Positions 12,348-23,229 of a DNA stretch of 64,000 nt are shown here, piece after piece; position 1 is the first letter of the stretch; each line of letters opens with the position of its first letter. Origin of the DNA: Tetragonia tetragonoides. Its lineage: Eukaryota > Streptophyta > Magnoliopsida > Caryophyllales > Aizoaceae. The stretch is from the NCBI GenBank assembly GCA_038025085.1, contig CM076153.1:6417501-6481500 (forward strand), in the 5' to 3' direction. The translations under genes were made by a program, and so were the position numbers. The notes beneath the pieces were generated by a model. It searched no databases and was not told the origin of the DNA. It saw only the letters and a list, made by a program, of their open reading frames with translations.

Positions 12348-12990
12348 CGAGCTATTTATTCCCGGTTGGAATAGAGGGATATCGGAGTATCGTTATTAAT
12401 ATTATTCTTTTTTAATAAAGGTAACAAGAAGGCGAGGATTTAGGAGAGCCTTCTTTCGAAGGCAACTCCTAACCTATTGGCTAATAGAATTTGGTCGAGT
12501 TTCAGTGATATATAGATCAATTGTTCCCAATCTTATTTCCTCTTTAACTACTACATGTTCAAGATTTGCAAATCAAATTGTTGCTTTATTATCTTTCCGA
12601 AACACATCACATGATTGACTATGACGGAATTGCATGTCGCTAGAAATTGTTTCTAAGGTGTGTACTAGTCTTATTGTTTAGCACGCACGCATACATGCAA
12701 ATCAATAAATAAAAAAAGGTATCCAAATTAAAGCAGACAACACAAATACTACACAACAAGCGTAACGTTTTTATTTCAGGTAGATCAGTGTCAAAACTTA
12801 TCTCACAATTAAGTAATAGTACACACACTTCAACAAACATAACCCATTTACTTATTTTTCATATGACATAGTACATATTTTTACCTAATTCTGAGAAAAC
12901 ACATGAAGATTGTATATGTCTTCATTTATGCCCTTAGTACTAGCTAGCTAGGAAGGGATGAGAGAGTAGTAAATCCCTAGCTCTTAAAAA
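12348..12990. other. Intergenic DNA with right arm of inverted repeat
   Basis: AT-rich DNA without long reading frames. Positions 12710-12815 are the reverse complement of 12026-12130. The segment from about 12775 to 12930 also resembles 28620-28820 upstream of the second SOUL gene, so the segmental duplication reaches at least this far. Confidence 0.55.
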
Positions 12991-13887
12991 TCAGAGACAC
13001 TCATCTCTGGCAAACATACAAACATAGCCATTGTAGCAAGGATTGTTGAAGGGGTGACACTCATCCCCTCTTCTTCCGCACTTGACTTATTTTCCCTTGC
13101 TGGCCACCATTATTACTATTCATCAATACACCAGCAGGTTCTTCTATGATCACCACTTCTTTCACTATGAAATTCTCCTGACGATCCATCCTTATTGCCA
13201 AACAAGGAACTATATAATATACACGGAACGAATTAAGTTAGTTAGAGAATGTTTACGTACTTGGAAGTACAAAATTTTATCGTGATTAAGAATCAAGAAA
13301 TGTTGTACATACTAGTTAGGAATATGCTGGTTCTTCCATGTTGTAGCTAGCTAGGTTGAAGGTTCAATTTATATAATATATAGCCTTTGTGTCATGATCT
13401 CATCTAAATAAAGCCAAAAAATAAATCATCGTAGTTTTATTAATTAGATCTACAATTTCAACAATCTATTTTCAGTATTGTCATTAATTTATCCTAAATC
13501 TCTAAGTCCTTCACTTTGATAGTGAAGGCATCTTAGATTAACCTCTAATGGAAGTTACTTAGTTGTCTTGCCGGCCTTTTCCAAAAAACAAAAAAAAAAA
13601 AAATTAATTTATCTTATAATTTGACAAAGTTTGAATCATTCTAATATTCTCTTGTGATTATTATTGAAACAATAATTCTACACGTCTCCTGTGAAATTGA
13701 CAAACAGAACGATTGTTAGAGCGACAAAGAGATTAGAGAAAAATAAAAATATAACACTATATTAGCATTAGCTTTTTTTGAGGTAAACTATTGGCATCAG
13801 AAGAAGTGAACCTGTTGTAGATATAAGGAGAAAGAGGGCTCCAAGAACTACAAACTTAAGATAATTATTGGAGCTAACCCTTGCCAT
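12991..13887 (-). pseudogene. Small secreted Cys-rich peptide gene, two exons, probable frameshift
   Basis: Exon 1 (13887-13812) encodes a clear signal peptide, MARVSSNNYLKFVVLGALF and onward, ending in phase 1 at a GT donor. Exon 2 (13209-12991) starts after an AG acceptor in matching phase and encodes VPCLAIRMDRQENF, an acidic/Asn-rich propeptide, then in another frame a Cys-rich tail beginning CGRRGDECHPFNNPC and ending DECL before a TGA. Cys spacing in the tail is C-x6-C-x6-C-x5-C-x6-C, like a knottin missing one of the adjacent CC pair. One base too many near 13084 (an A-rich run) would explain the frame change. Function is unknown; a defence peptide or signalling peptide is possible. 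Not long enough to stand out as an open frame. Confidence 0.6.
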
Positions 13888-14503
13888 TTGCAGATGCTTT
13901 GACTGTGATATAGTGTGTGGATTACTAATTTAAGGAAGATATCTTACACTGCTAGTGAGTATTTGTGTCTTGACTTCCCTAATCTAGTAAGTATTTATAG
14001 ACCTTCAGAGTTCATTCGTGGCCCCTACTAATTAAATTTATTATGAATCAATATGAATCATCTAAATCATTGCGCCACAAAATATTAAAACAATAACGTG
14101 ACTCATCCAAATCATTGCGCCACAAAATATTAAAACAATAACGTGACTCATCCAAATCATATCACCGAATAAATAAATAAATAAATAAATAATAAATAAC
14201 TAAGTCATGCAAAATCACGTGGGAGCCAATAATCTCAACCAATATTAGCCGTCCAAGTCCCAGCACTCAAAATATAATGCAAAATTACATTTATTTCCTT
14301 GTCAATGACTCAATGCATAGTGCCTTCTAAAGAGTATCAACCATTTAATGTATAGTATGTAATACCCAATATGATAATTAATGGGGTTTGATTGAGAGGT
14401 AATGATTCATCCATTTTTAATCAAATTTAAGATGGAAGACTAGTTTCTTTTCCTAGCTACTACCTGGCATATGATCTTCTCTTAATCCTAACCCTTCTTA
14501 GAA
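13888..14503. other. Intergenic region with 45-bp tandem repeat and AAAT microsatellite
   Basis: A 45-bp unit starting AAATCATTGCGCCACAAAAT is repeated at 14064, 14109 and partially at 14154. It is followed by an (AAAT)n run at about 14167-14195. The rest is AT-rich and likely holds the promoter of the secreted-peptide gene (just above 13887). No other gene seen. Confidence 0.75.
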
Positions 14504-14611
14504 AGTGTGGGGAATTGAGTGTGATGTGATGCTTGGTTATGATTTGATTCACGAGGGTAATGGTTTTGAGATTCAGCGATACAATTCATCGCTTGTGTAA
14601 GGCCACTCGCA

Positions 14612-14866
14612 TTTAGCGTTGTTCACTGGTTCAGACCCGGACCGGATCGGACCAGACCGACCACACGTGTCCGGTCTGAGAGCGGACCGAATTGCGACCG
14701 GTCTTGGACCAGACCGGACTAGTTTTTTCAAAAAAAAACACATGAACGATTTTTAGCGTTTAGCATCAATTTGCCATCCGGACAGGTCTAAAAAGTAGAA
14801 CCGGTCTCGACCGGTCGGGTCCGGTCCGATCCAAAAATCCGGCCAGGACCAGAACATGAACAGGCC
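14612..14866. mobile_element. hAT-like MITE in SOUL pseudogene exon
   Basis: A 255-bp GC-rich insertion full of ACCGG/CCGGT motifs, largely self-complementary between its halves. It is flanked by near-identical 8-bp repeats CACTCGCA (14604-14611) and TACTCGCA (14867-14874), the duplication length typical of hAT. The intact paralogue shows the empty site, GCCACTCGCACTGG, at about 30525. Confidence 0.8.
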
Positions 14867-15492
14867 TACTCGCACTGGCTTCTTACAGTAAGATTAATTT
14901 TGCCCCCCTTTCCTTTAATTATTACTGTTATCTGTTTCATTATATGTTTCGTGTTTCGTTTCAGAAGTTATTTTTACTGTTTTGTTTTTTGATAGATAGA
15001 TGGCTAATCAAAATTTAAAGAAATGCATTTGCACTTAAATTGGTTGGTGGTTAATCAATTCATCAGAGGAATTGTTGAGATTTCGTAATCACATAGTCAC
15101 AAGAGGGAAAAAACATGCGGGCTGAGCACTGAGCAGATCTTAAGCTGGGCTCGGCTCGGCTCAGCTTGTCTATGCTCGAATTGAGTCGAGCCGAGTCATG
15201 TTTTTTTTTCTACCTATGCATTTTGGGATAAGGTAAGAAAGTCAGGCTAATTGGGACCATTATAATTGGGGAAGGGGAAAGACACATAGACCCAAAACAC
15301 AACACAGCACAACACAACTACCACCCGAAGTATTAAATTGAGGGCAATAAGATTTATCTCCAATGCTAACCTTTTAAAGTTGGAGCGTTGGAGGTGTTGA
15401 TGTGTGGGTGCTCTACCACTTTCGCAATCAAAAAACAAACTTGAACTCCTAACTTATGCTCAAGTACTATAAGCCTGTAAGAATATAACATA

Positions 15493-15747
15493 CTCCCTCT
15501 GTCTCAAAAAAACCCGAACCTTTGTTTTTTCACGGTTTTCAAGACACCACTTTGACCGTAAATAACTACAATTATTTGAATATAAAAATTATAACAATAC
15601 GATGTTTTGAAAATACTTTTAAAAATGAATCTAACAAAAGTATTTTCATAATATGAATCTTTATATATTTTCATAAATTAATGGTCAAAGTTTATTAAGT
15701 TTGACCTTCAAAAATAAAGGTTCGGATTTTTTTTGAGATGGAGGGAG
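15493..15747. mobile_element. Stowaway-like MITE, copy 1
   Basis: Inverted termini CTCCCTCTGTCTCAAAAAAA and TTTTTTTTGAGATGGAGGGAG with TA on both sides, as in Tc1/mariner-derived Stowaway elements. The empty site is preserved in the other SOUL copy near 31530 (AACATATAAAAATTCG). A diverged copy lies at 44212. Confidence 0.9.
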
Positions 15748-16499
15748 TATAAAAATTCATCGTCAAAAGAAGGGGTATACTCATTGATATTTTCTATTAT
15801 TAGTTTATTTATTACTACTATGAAAATCGTTGACAAGGAATTCATAAAAGCCAAGTTGGGCTAGCTTAGTGGATCGACCCGTACTAGAGTTGGGCGAGTC
15901 CAACTGGGCTGATCCACTAACCCATCATCAATCAACCCATCTCAGCCCCCTCTCAACTCGGGCCGAGCCAGCCCGCCATTTGTCATTTAGCAATGTACAC
16001 TACATTCATTCCCTGATTCCCTCTCATTTTTCCTCCTAGGCTATTTGACTACATCCAAGGTAAAAATGAGTACAAGAAGAAAATAGAGATGACAGCTCCA
16101 GTGATGACCCAAGTCTCCCCAAGTGACGGACCCTTCTGTGAATCATCATTCGTGGTTAGCTTTTACGTTCCGAAAAAGAACCAGGCGAACCCACCTCCGG
16201 CTGAAGGGCTCCATGTCCAGAAATGGGATTCGACTTACATTGCAGTAAGACAGTTCGGGTGGTTTTGCAGCAGATGCTGAGATCGGAGAGGAAGCTGCAG
16301 CACTGCAAGCCAGCTTGCTGGGTCGAAATGGGAAGCTGCCATTGAGAAGAGCCGGGCACATCATACCAGCTCGTTGTATGCTGTTGCTCAGTATAATTCT
16401 CCTTTCGAGTTTGACTGTTTGAGAATAGGGGGAATGAGATATGGTTGAAGTTTGATATGTAGGATGCTGTTGAAAATTGATCATAAAAACTCATATGAG

Positions 16500-17423
16500 A
16501 TAATGGATTCTAATATTTGCATACCTCACCAAAAAGATAATGGATTTGTGAAGCCTTATCCATCTAATACCAAAAAGTAAATAAATAAAATAAGACTGTG
16601 TTAAACAAGTTTTTGTGTTTGAAGTTTATCCTTTGTCACAACGTCTTAAAAGCTCGGTTTAAAATTTTGAACACATTCTAACTTAGCTATATGCATTAAC
16701 AACCCCATGTGGTTGGGCGGTTTGGCCTGTTTTGGTTGTGCCTGGTTGGGATGAATCATGGTTTGGATGCTACTGAATTCACAGCGAAATAAAGTTACAT
16801 ATTATGAGCACCGATCCTTTTTCCACTAAAAAGTGATCGTCGTCTTACCAAAAGTTATAATAAGACCGTCCTACACAAGTTTTTGTGTTTGAAGTTTATC
16901 CTTTGTCACGGCGCCTTAAAATCTCAGTTTAAGAGTCAAATTTGGTTGTACACCTGGTTGGGATGAATCATGGTTCGAATGTTGCTGAATTCACAGCGAA
17001 ATAAAGTCACATATTATGAGATTAGACTCTGATCCTTTTTCCACTAAAAAATGACCATGGTCTTACCAAACATTACAATAAGATCGTCTTAAACAAGTTT
17101 TTTTGTGTTTGAAGTTTATCCTTTTGTCGCAGCGCCTTAAAAGCTCAGTTTAATATAATCAATTTTTTCATTACCCCTTCCCCCCCCCCTCCCAAAAAAA
17201 AAGTTATAAAGAACATTCATAGTACATTACGTAATAGAGAATCACAAAAATTCGTATGAGGCGGCCTCAAGATGATGCCCTCTCATACAAGCATAACGTC
17301 ATGCTTGGTTATAGAGGGGACATCACCTTGAGACGATCTCATAGAAGACATTTTCATAAAGAATACTACTGCACAATAAGTGTGACCGCTTTTATTATTG
17401 CCTAATGATACTGGTCTACTTAC
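16500..17423. repeat. Tandem repeat region, about 250-bp unit
   Basis: A unit containing ACAAGTTTTTGTGTTTGAAG and TTTATCC-TTTGTC recurs near 16606, 16876 and 17094. The intervening segment (GGTTGGGATGAATCATGGTT, near 16744 and 16960) recurs as well, so there are about 2.3 copies. 17235-17355 holds a short dispersed repeat (GAGGCGGCCTCAAGATGATG) seen again near 59426. No gene. Confidence 0.75.
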
Positions 17424-17444
17424 TAGAGGGATAAGGGTGTCTAC
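17424..17444. repeat. Left 21-bp direct repeat flanking the MULE
   Basis: Identical to 28570-28590 (starts TAGAGGGATAAGG, ends GTGTCTAC). Probable target-site duplication, although MULEs usually make 8-11 bp. Confidence 0.75.
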
Positions 17445-17499
17445 CAGCTGACATGGCATCAAAAATTATACTACAGGTCAGTGAGTAGGCAACAGTCAC

Positions 17500-18420
17500 G
17501 TGAGCAAATAAAAGCAGAAGAGATTAAAAAAACAAAACACCCTCACATATTAAAAAAAACAAAAGACCCCCCCCCCTCTGAAACCCCTGTAAGATTGAGA
17601 AAGGAAAATTCAAATGAAAACACCAAAACCCTAAAACGAAACCAGATCCCCAAAATGAAAGCATGAAAAGCTTGAAGAAGAGAACCCAAAAATGAAATCA
17701 TGAAAACCCACAAGAAGAATGGCCCAAATCGAATCCCCCATTGAAATCCCAAAATGAAACCCCCAAATTTGAACCCCCAAATGGAAACCCCGAAATTGGA
17801 ACCCAAAATCGAAATGCCCCAATAGCTTTCCCCCGTTCAACAAAGAAGTCAGAATGTGGAGAAGATGAAGAGAACGAAGAAATGAGTCAGAATAGCGTGA
17901 AGTAAGGCCTGAAGAACGATGAATTGGAATAATTAAAAAGGAGTATCTCAAAGGTTGATAAATCTAGCAAATGGAGGAGTGAGTACATAAATATAGTGAA
18001 ATGTTTTAAAGGGTAATAAATTTGAAAAGTTTGATTCGTACGTTTAAGTATATAATGTGTTGGGTAGAAACAATAATTATTGTTGGTTTGAAATGTTTGA
18101 TTTGTTAGTTTAAGATGTGTTGGTTAGAAGGCTAGAAAGATTAATAGTTGTTGGTTTGAAATGATAGATTTGGCTCTTGTTAGTTGAAGTATAAAATCTG
18201 TTGGTTAGTAAAATTATTTGTTGTTGGTTACAGTGATAATTTAGTGAACGAAATTGTGTTTGTGATGTTGATAATTGTGCTTATTAATTTGTTGATTAGA
18301 CTAAGTCATTGTAGGCGTTACTTTTAAAATGTGTTAGGTAAATGGATGATTTTGTGGTATGAAAGTGTGGTTATGAGCAAATTGATTATTGTTGAATATT
18401 TGAGTTGTTGGTTGTTTAAA
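17500..18420 (+). other. MULE left subterminal region and transposase 5' leader
   Basis: 17530-17830 is a low-complexity A/C-rich stretch with repeated CCCAAAATGAAACCC-like words; 18000-18420 is AT-rich with repeated TTGTTGGTTTGAAATG words. Long reading frames here on the minus strand are low-complexity artefacts. Likely promoter and 5' untranslated region of the transposase. Confidence 0.55.
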
Positions 18421-18487
18421 ACTGTTGGTTGAGTTGTATATGTTTTTGTTATTGAAGATTGGGGATTCTGGGCCATATCCATTTGAG

Positions 18488-21450
18488 ATGTCTGATGAAG
18501 GTGTTAGTGAAAGTTCAAGTGAAAGTTCAAGTGATTGTGAGAGTGAGAATGACAGTGGGAGTCAGAGGGGGGGTGAGAGGGAAAGATATACTAAAAATGA
18601 GGACATTGTAGGGTCTGTTAGTAGTGGTGAGGTACCCCGAGGTGAAGAAGTTGAAGAGGTGTTAGTAGAGCCACCTAAAGTTGGGGAGACATTTGGTAGT
18701 CCTGATGAATTAATGGGGATTTTGCGGAAATATGGAAAAATTCATGGTTTTGCATTTGTGAAGTTTTCTAATAACAATGACAAGCACGGAGTTTTTAAGT
18801 CTCAATCATTTGCATGTCATAGGGCGGGGAAGCGGGCAGTTCGGAAAGGACCAATTGAGCGGCGTAGACCAACAGCTAGGAATGATTGTAGTGTAAGGGT
18901 TGGTTGTAGTAGGCAGTCTAGTGAACGTTGGAAGATATTGAGTATGAGTTTGGAGCACAATCATGATATGTGTCCAAGTAAATCTAGATTGTTGAAACAA
19001 TTTAGGGACGTGCGGCCAGTAGCACGTAGGTTGGAATATTGGGAAGAGTCTGGTGTGCCAATATGTAAAAGTGTTGCATCAACAACTGGTCAAGTTGGTG
19101 GACCATTGAATATGCCATGTACGCCTAGGGATGCTAAAAACCATTTGAATAAGATAAGAAGGAAGAGGTTGAAGGCTGGGGATGCAAATGCATTGCATCA
19201 AGTGTTATCGAAAATGCAAAGGCTTAATCATGGTTTCTTATATGAAATAGAAAGTGATGAGAAGGGGAGATTGAGAAATGTGTTTTGGATAGATCCAAGA
19301 AGTCGTGGAGCATACAAGGAATTTAATAATGTTATTACTTTTGACACGACATATTTGGTCAATAAGTATAAGATGCCCTTTGCACCGTTTGTGGGAGTTA
19401 ACCATCATGGACAATCTATTTTGCTAGGATGTGCATTGATTTGTAAGGAAGATACCCCCACATTTATATGGTTGTTTAAAGTTTGGTTGAAAGCAATGGG
19501 AGATGTACCTCCTGGTGCGGTCATCACGGACCAATGCAATAGTATTAGGGGAGCTATTGAGGCTGTTTTTCCAACATCAAGGCATAGATTTTTGTTTGTG
19601 GCACATATTGGTGAAGTTCCCAAACAAGTTTCAAGGGTATAGGCAATACGATGCATTGTTAGCGGTGTTTTTGAAAGTGGTCTATGATTCAATGACGACG
19701 GATGTATTTGAGTTGAAGTGGGTTGGTATGATTGATAAATTTAGATTGCGGTCTGGGGAGAGGGGTGAGTGGTTGGCTAGCTTGTATAGTTGTAGGAGAA
19801 AATGGGCTCCTGTGTTTTTGAAGGATCAGTTTTGGGCTGGCATGTCGTCAAGTCAAAGGAGTGAGTCTATTCATGCTTATCTTAAGGGGTATGTGCATAA
19901 GAAGACGAGGTTGAATACCTTTCTTGAGCACTATGAAACAACCCTTTTTGATAAAATCAATGCCGAGGAAACTGCAAATGGGGATAACTTGTATGGGAAC
20001 ATTCCTACTCGGACTACACTTGCAATGGAGAAGAATTTTCAGAAAGCCTACACGCTTAAAGTGTTTTGTAAAGTGCAGGATGAGATGGAGGCTATGTTTT
20101 ATTGTGATATTGAATTGGTTGGAAGTGATGGGGATTTGGTGGATTACAAAGTAATTGAAGTGAAGGAGAAGAAGGATAAGACAATATCGACAAGGGACTT
20201 TAATGTTAGGTATGACTGTAGAGATGGAACTGTGAATTGCATTTGTAACATGTGGGTTTGAAAGGGTTGTTATGCAAGCATGCAATGAAAGTGTTGCAAA
20301 AGCGGCGTGTAGTTGAATTGCCAGAATTGTACATTTCACGGCGATGGAAGAGGGATGTTGATAGGCCGCATAGCAAGGTGAAGCTTATAGGGGTAGGTGG
20401 GAAGTGGACAGTGGAGCGTGAGAGACAACGTAGATTAGAGGCAGAATTTTATGATCTTGCTGATCGTGCTGTACACAGTGAGGAGAAATGTGAGTATTTA
20501 GAGGGTATATTGAAGTCAGTTGGTGAATTATTTGAAGAAGATTCATGGGCTGATAATGAGAATGCAGCAAACGATTCAAAAGTTGGGGAGGAAGTTGAAG
20601 GGCAAAGGTACGAAGATCCTTTGTTGGTGAAATCACGTGGTAGGCCTGGAGGTAGGAAAATGAGTTTGAAGGAGATTATGTGGAGAAAGAATCAAAGTAA
20701 GTTAGGAGGGCGAGGGGGACGTGGAGGCTGAGGGGGACGTGGAGGGCGAGGGAGACGTGGAGGGCGAGGTGGGCGCGTATGTGGGATGGTTGATGAAGGA
20801 GATGAAGAACAAGAAGAAGAAGAAGAAGAAGAAGCTAGTCCGATGGCTAGAAGAAGGACTCGAAGACGTCGTGAATTAGATGCCAGCCCTTCCACTTTGG
20901 TTAGTGCATTAAAATAAGTTTTGTTAATTAGAAGTTGATGACATTGATTAATAATATTATTTGGAAAATGTGAAACAGGCTGTTAATGAAGGTCCAACCA
21001 TGGTCCCATTGAGTGTGAGTGGTGAATTGACTCCGATGAGTCCAATGACTCCGATGAGTCGGATGACCCCGATGAGTCCAATGACCCCCTCACCTGGACC
21101 TGTGACACCAAATCTATCTCTCCAGGTTAGCAATCACACAATGATGCAGGTAGAAGTTTTACTTGTTGAGTGAATCTAAATTTAATATTGTTTTATTTAT
21201 AAGTTGCTAAATTAAAGAAATTGGTTATTAGGTGAGCCCAGGAATTGATTATTCATATCATCAATCATATGTCCAAGGAATTCCAGTTATGGAGGTATGT
21301 TGTAAAAGAAAAAGGGTATAGTTATTTTGTAAAAGAGGTATGTTGTTGAAGTATTAACAAATGGTTGTATTGGTTGCGAAGGGTGTACTCCCACCAAATG
21401 GAGAGATGGGGATGCTGTTGCATGGTTTTGAGCAGCAAAGAAGAATCTGA
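18488..21450 (+). pseudogene. FAR1-type MULE transposase gene, four exons, frameshifted
   Basis: The ATG at 18488 is preferred because an acidic Ser-rich N-terminus follows (MSDEGVSESSSESS). A FAR1-like DNA-binding domain follows with GKIHGFAFVKFSNNN, NDCSVRVGC and LEHNHDMCPSKSR (about 18720-18990). The transposase core has D in NNVITFDTTY (about 19330) and D in GAVITDQ (about 19520), then SSSQRSESIHAYLKGYV, and a SWIM finger (CICN then LLCKHAM, about 20235-20285). The main exon ends at 20899. Three small phase-0 exons follow: 20979-21149 (TPMSPMTP repeats), 21232-21294 and 21382-21450. Damage: one extra T near 19590, a frame change near 20250 and a TGA at 20729 inside RGG repeats. Confidence 0.85.
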
Positions 21451-21479
21451 TGGTAATGTTGAAGGAAACTAGGCTAGGT

Positions 21480-22300
21480 GCTGAAAAGTGAGGATTATGT
21501 GTTGAAAGTATGAATGTGTCCAAGTGGTGAAAATTGAGGAATTATGTTGAAAATGATTGAAACTGTTCAGGTTCTTAAAAATGTGGATAATGGTTGAAAA
21601 CATGTTGCTGTTAATGTGCTGGAAATTGTGGATTTTGGTTGAAAAAATGTTGGTGTTAATGTGCTTGAAATTGTGGATTTTGGTTAAAAATATGTAATTG
21701 TGCAGGTGCTGGAAATTGTGGATTATGGTTGAGAATATGTAACTGTCCAAGTGCTGGAAATTGTGGATTATGTTTGAGAATATGTAACTGTCCAAGTGCT
21801 GGAAATTGTTGATTGATTGAAATTATGAAACCATGAATCTGTTGATTATATGCAGTACAATTTAGATTATATGCAGTACAAATTAGATTATATGCAGTAC
21901 AATTTTTAGTATATGGAGTGGGGTGAAAAGTAGTTTTCAAAAATGTTAATGGGCTGGCCCAATGGGTAAGGCAGTCCACTATAAGGTAGACTGGTAACTT
22001 GGAGAAGTCCAAAAACTGGTCACAAATAGGGCCTTCAAATTAGAAAGCCTGAGATAGAGAAGGTTATGGGCCAGTCAAAAACAGAATGCAAATGACTGGC
22101 AAACTTACAGCCCAATTGGCAGACCTATTGACAGCCCAAATAACTGAGTATGTGACTAATTAACTGGCCAGTTACTGCCCAATATAGTGGCCAGTTGACT
22201 GCCCAATAGAGTGCCCAGTTGACTGCCCAATTGACTGGCTAATTGACAGGCCAAGTGAGTGGCAAATTGACTGGCCAGTGTATTGCCCAATAGATATTTG
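21480..22300. repeat. Degenerate tandem repeats inside the MULE
   Basis: Three arrays lie in series. 21490-21810 has a roughly 46-bp unit built on GTGCTGGAAATTGTGGATTA. 21840-21905 has a 21-bp unit GATTATATGCAGTACAATTTA in about three copies. 22075-22300 has a loose 11-12 bp unit around TTGACTGCCCAA and ACTGGCCAG. Open frames here (Tyr/Ile/His-rich) are repeat artefacts. The third array might be a protein-binding array; this is speculation. Confidence 0.75.
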
Positions 22301-22561
22301 TGCCATGGTGTGGTGATTGGTGACAGAGGGAGGCAAGGTTGTGTGGTCGAAAATATTGATGCAACTAGTATAAGAAGGGGCTAGTTAGTAGCAGGAAGTC
22401 ATAAACCTCGTGAGCTAATTGTAAGAGTAAAGGAAGTGGGAGGTAAAGTGAATGCAACTAGTGAAGGAAGTGAGGTAATTGTTTTGTTGTCACTTACATG
22501 ACCTATGTTGTTATATGTATGTTAATGTATGCGTATTAATGTATGTATTGAAGCAGGAATA

Positions 22562-22993
22562 ATGGAAGTCATTGACCAGTTTTACAAGTTTTATTTCCAT
22601 GCAAAGCATGAGGAAGAAATGGTAAGTTTAAAATTTTATTGTGATACATAATTATTACAAGATAATTATATTGTGTAAGGATTGAATTTCAATTTTGGAA
22701 TGCAGGAAATTCCAGAAACATTTATGGAGAGAAACATTGTTTCAGAAGATTGTATATTCAAGGATGCTAAAATGGCAAGTTGGGAAGTAAAAATCAGAAA
22801 AGAAGGGAGTACAAGTTTTTTTAAACAAGGATGGCCGAAGTTTGTAGAAGACCATGAAATAAAGGATGATGAATTTCTTGTTTTTCTGTATTATGGTAAC
22901 TATGTATTTGATGTAAGGATTTGTGGTTGTGATTTTGTTGAGGATGAATTTCTAATATGCTGTGAAAATGAGTTTGGAGTGGAGGTTATTTAA
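22562..22993 (+). CDS. Small B3-domain protein, two exons, intact, within MULE
   Basis: Exon 1 (22562-22621) encodes MEVIDQFYKFYFHAKHEEEM and ends at GTAAGTTT in phase 0. Exon 2 (22706-22993) follows a TGCAG acceptor and begins EIPETFMERN. The 115-residue product is essentially one B3 DNA-binding fold: W in MASWEVKI, then FFKQGWPKFVEDHEIKDDEF and LVFLYYGNYVFDV, the hallmark C-terminal half of REM-type B3 domains. B3 proteins are plant-specific nuclear DNA-binding proteins. No stop or frameshift is present, in contrast with the transposase upstream. It could be a captured host gene or a long-term element component; DNA target unknown. Confidence 0.82.
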
Positions 22994-23229
22994 GAGTCAT
23001 TTTGGAGGTCAATGACAGTCTTATGGATTAGAAATAAAATGAGCAGTTTGTGTTTATTATATGAGTTGTAAACATAGTGAAAATAAGCCAAATTCCAGAA
23101 TGAAACGAAAGAGTACAATGATAAATATTTGGGACAGTTAATAAGAAATCCTAAAAATTAGTAAAGCATTAGTAAGTAGTACCATAGCCGTCCAACATCC
23201 AGATACAATTAGTAGGGAAAGCAAACAAA

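Larger units (their letters stand above)
14505..16480 (+). pseudogene. SOUL heme-binding protein gene copy 1, dead
   Basis: Remnants of exon 1 (about 14513-14890, matching YDLIHEGNGFEI and RYNSS) and exon 2 (about 16039-16480, matching KIEMTAPVMTQVSPSDGPFC) correspond to the intact gene at 30300-32270. Defects: no start codon region, about 34 bp lost in exon 1, a hAT-like MITE at 14612 within exon 1, one extra base near 16258 that shifts the frame, an insertion near 16417, and a TAG near 16460. The intron also carries a Stowaway MITE absent from the paralogue. It was inactivated after the duplication. Confidence 0.9.

Noticed and set aside
17543..17951. Gly/Phe-rich reading frames on the minus strand (FG-repeat-like)
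   Set aside because: They come from A/C-rich low-complexity DNA in the MULE left end; two overlapping frames show the same pattern.
20692..20895. Pro/Ser-rich minus-strand frame
   Set aside because: Antisense shadow of the RGG repeat region of the transposase gene.
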